Part shown: piece by piece, positions 15,996 through 16,862 of the stretch
Layout of the letters: every line of letters starts with the position of its first letter
Position numbering within the stretch: position 1 is the stretch's first letter
Source: Bacteroidales bacterium
GTDB taxonomy: Bacteria; Bacteroidota; Bacteroidia; Bacteroidales; UBA10428
Assembly (NCBI GenBank): GCA_016935595.1
Contig: JAFGQQ010000033.1
Location: forward strand, 1 to 16,862
Reading direction: 5' to 3'
DNA: 16,862 nt
Program-made: the position numbers and the translations under genes
Notes under the pieces: generated by a model
What the model was told of the DNA's origin: nothing
The model's database searches: none
What the model saw: only the letters and a program-made list of their open reading frames with translations

Positions 15996-16862
15996 ATGAA
16001 CCGAAAAATAAAAATATACAGCTTTTCAGTTGCCCTTTTAATCGGGTTACTGATATTTGCCTGCAATAAAGAATGGCTTGACACCAAACCAATAGGTGTA
16101 GAATCTGAAGAAACATTTTATTCGAACATGACCGCTGCTGATATGGCAGTTACTACATGCTACTCTATCTTTAACCTTGAAAAAGTTTGGGATTTATCCA
16201 TAGTAATGACTATGGGTAGTATAGCTTCTGATGAAGCAGAATGCGGTGCAGGAGGAAAAGATGACGTTCCCGAATACCAGCATATCGACCAGCTTTCGCA
16301 TACTGCTAATGAAGCCCAGGTTTTTGACTGGACCTGGGGCTATGCATACAGGGCGGTTGGTGCCTGCAATTTGGCTTTAGAAAAACTTCCAAAAATTTCT
16401 GCCGAAACCGACCCTAACTTCAATGCAACTTTAATGCAAAAAAGATTAGGTGAAGTTTATTTTTTACGCGCTTTTAACTATTTCTATTTAACCCTTATGT
16501 ATGGCGGTGTCCCATTAGTCGACCATACTTTAACTCCAGCTGAATATAATATAAAAAGAAATGAAATTAGTGAAGTATTCGGATTGATAAAATCAGATTT
16601 AACCAAAGCTATTACTTCACTTCCTTTAAGAAGCGGTTGGGGCGATCAGGTTGGAAGGGCTTCAAAAGGAGCTGCCCAGGCAATGATGGCAAAAGTTTAT
16701 TTATACGAGTCCTCATATGCAAAATACTATCCTAACGACTCCCGGTTTGCCGGGTTAACACAGCATTGGGATTCTGCTGCTTACTGGGCCGAACAGGTTA
16801 TTGCATCCGATGAATATCAACTAATTGGCATAAACGGTGAAAGGTTTGATACATGGAGGGGG
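15996..16862 (+). CDS. susD: SusD/RagB-type glycan-binding lipoprotein (3' end outside window)
   Basis: The frame stays open for 289 codons to the last base of the window, so the gene is partial; the family is usually 450-600 residues. The N-terminus is a lipoprotein signal (MNRKIKIYSF, hydrophobic core, then FAC) with the lipidated Cys at residue 23, followed by NKEWLDTKP, the usual SusD beginning. The TPR-like helices are recognisable as WGYAYRAVGACNLALEKLP (114-132), RAFNYFYLTLMYGGVPL (158-174) and GRASKGAAQAMMAKVYLY (220-237). SusD forms a lid on the SusC channel at the cell surface and delivers the glycan to it. The 25-base gap after susC shows they share a transcript. The sugar-binding residues cannot be assigned from this fragment. 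Confidence 0.95.
   Translation, partial: MNRKIKIYSFSVALLIGLLIFACNKEWLDTKPIGVESEETFYSNMTAADMAVTTCYSIFNLEKVWDLSIVMTMGSIASDEAECGAGGKDDVPEYQHIDQLSHTANEAQVFDWTWGYAYRAVGACNLALEKLPKISAETDPNFNATLMQKRLGEVYFLRAFNYFYLTLMYGGVPLVDHTLTPAEYNIKRNEISEVFGLIKSDLTKAITSLPLRSGWGDQVGRASKGAAQAMMAKVYLYESSYAKYYPNDSRFAGLTQHWDSAAYWAEQVIASDEYQLIGINGERFDTWRG

Overview
The window looks like chromosomal DNA of a free-living or gut-type member of the Bacteroidota, probably class Bacteroidia. The evidence is low G+C content and a SusC/SusD pair. There is also a hybrid two-component system (HTCS) that combines a sensor kinase and an AraC regulator, a type IX secretion (T9SS) C-terminal sorting domain, and -7 promoter boxes of the TAnnTTTG type. 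The genus cannot be read from the sequence.

Left part (1-6161). A non-coding stretch of 541 bases carries a cluster of short perfect palindromes. It is followed by a plus-strand gene for a carboxypeptidase-regulatory-like/plug/beta-barrel outer-membrane protein (542-3031). Two minus-strand genes converge on it: a secreted PKD-repeat protein with a T9SS tail (4308-6161), then a TPR protein with one C-terminal membrane helix (3028-4311). The PKD and TPR genes overlap by ATGA, so they are probably translationally coupled. The TPR gene and the outer-membrane gene share the bases TTAA at their stop codons.

Right part (6429-16862), all on the plus strand, is one side of a polysaccharide utilization locus. 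It holds an exported AGE-family sugar 2-epimerase (6429-7697), a small GxxExxY/PD-(D/E)XK-like protein whose 5' end is made of a palindromic repeat (7762-8220), and a full-length HTCS sensor-regulator (8354-12493). A control region (12536-12594) is followed by an unlisted 33-codon membrane-peptide ORF (12612-12713), susC (12737-15970), and a susD cut by the window end (15996 onwards).

The inferred working model is as follows. The periplasmic double propeller of the HTCS senses an oligosaccharide imported by SusCD. Its AraC domain then activates the susCD promoter, where two half-sites lie 21 bp apart just upstream of a perfect -7 box. The epimerase would convert a disaccharide or amino sugar in the periplasm. 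No glycoside hydrolase is inside the window, so the substrate cannot be named; the epimerase makes a beta-1,4-linked glucan or mannan one reasonable guess. I found no CRISPR array, rRNA, tRNA, insertion sequence or clearly new multi-gene system. The most interesting items are the susC control region with its leader ORF, the TPR protein that has no output domain, and the repeat-derived N-terminus of the GxxExxY protein.
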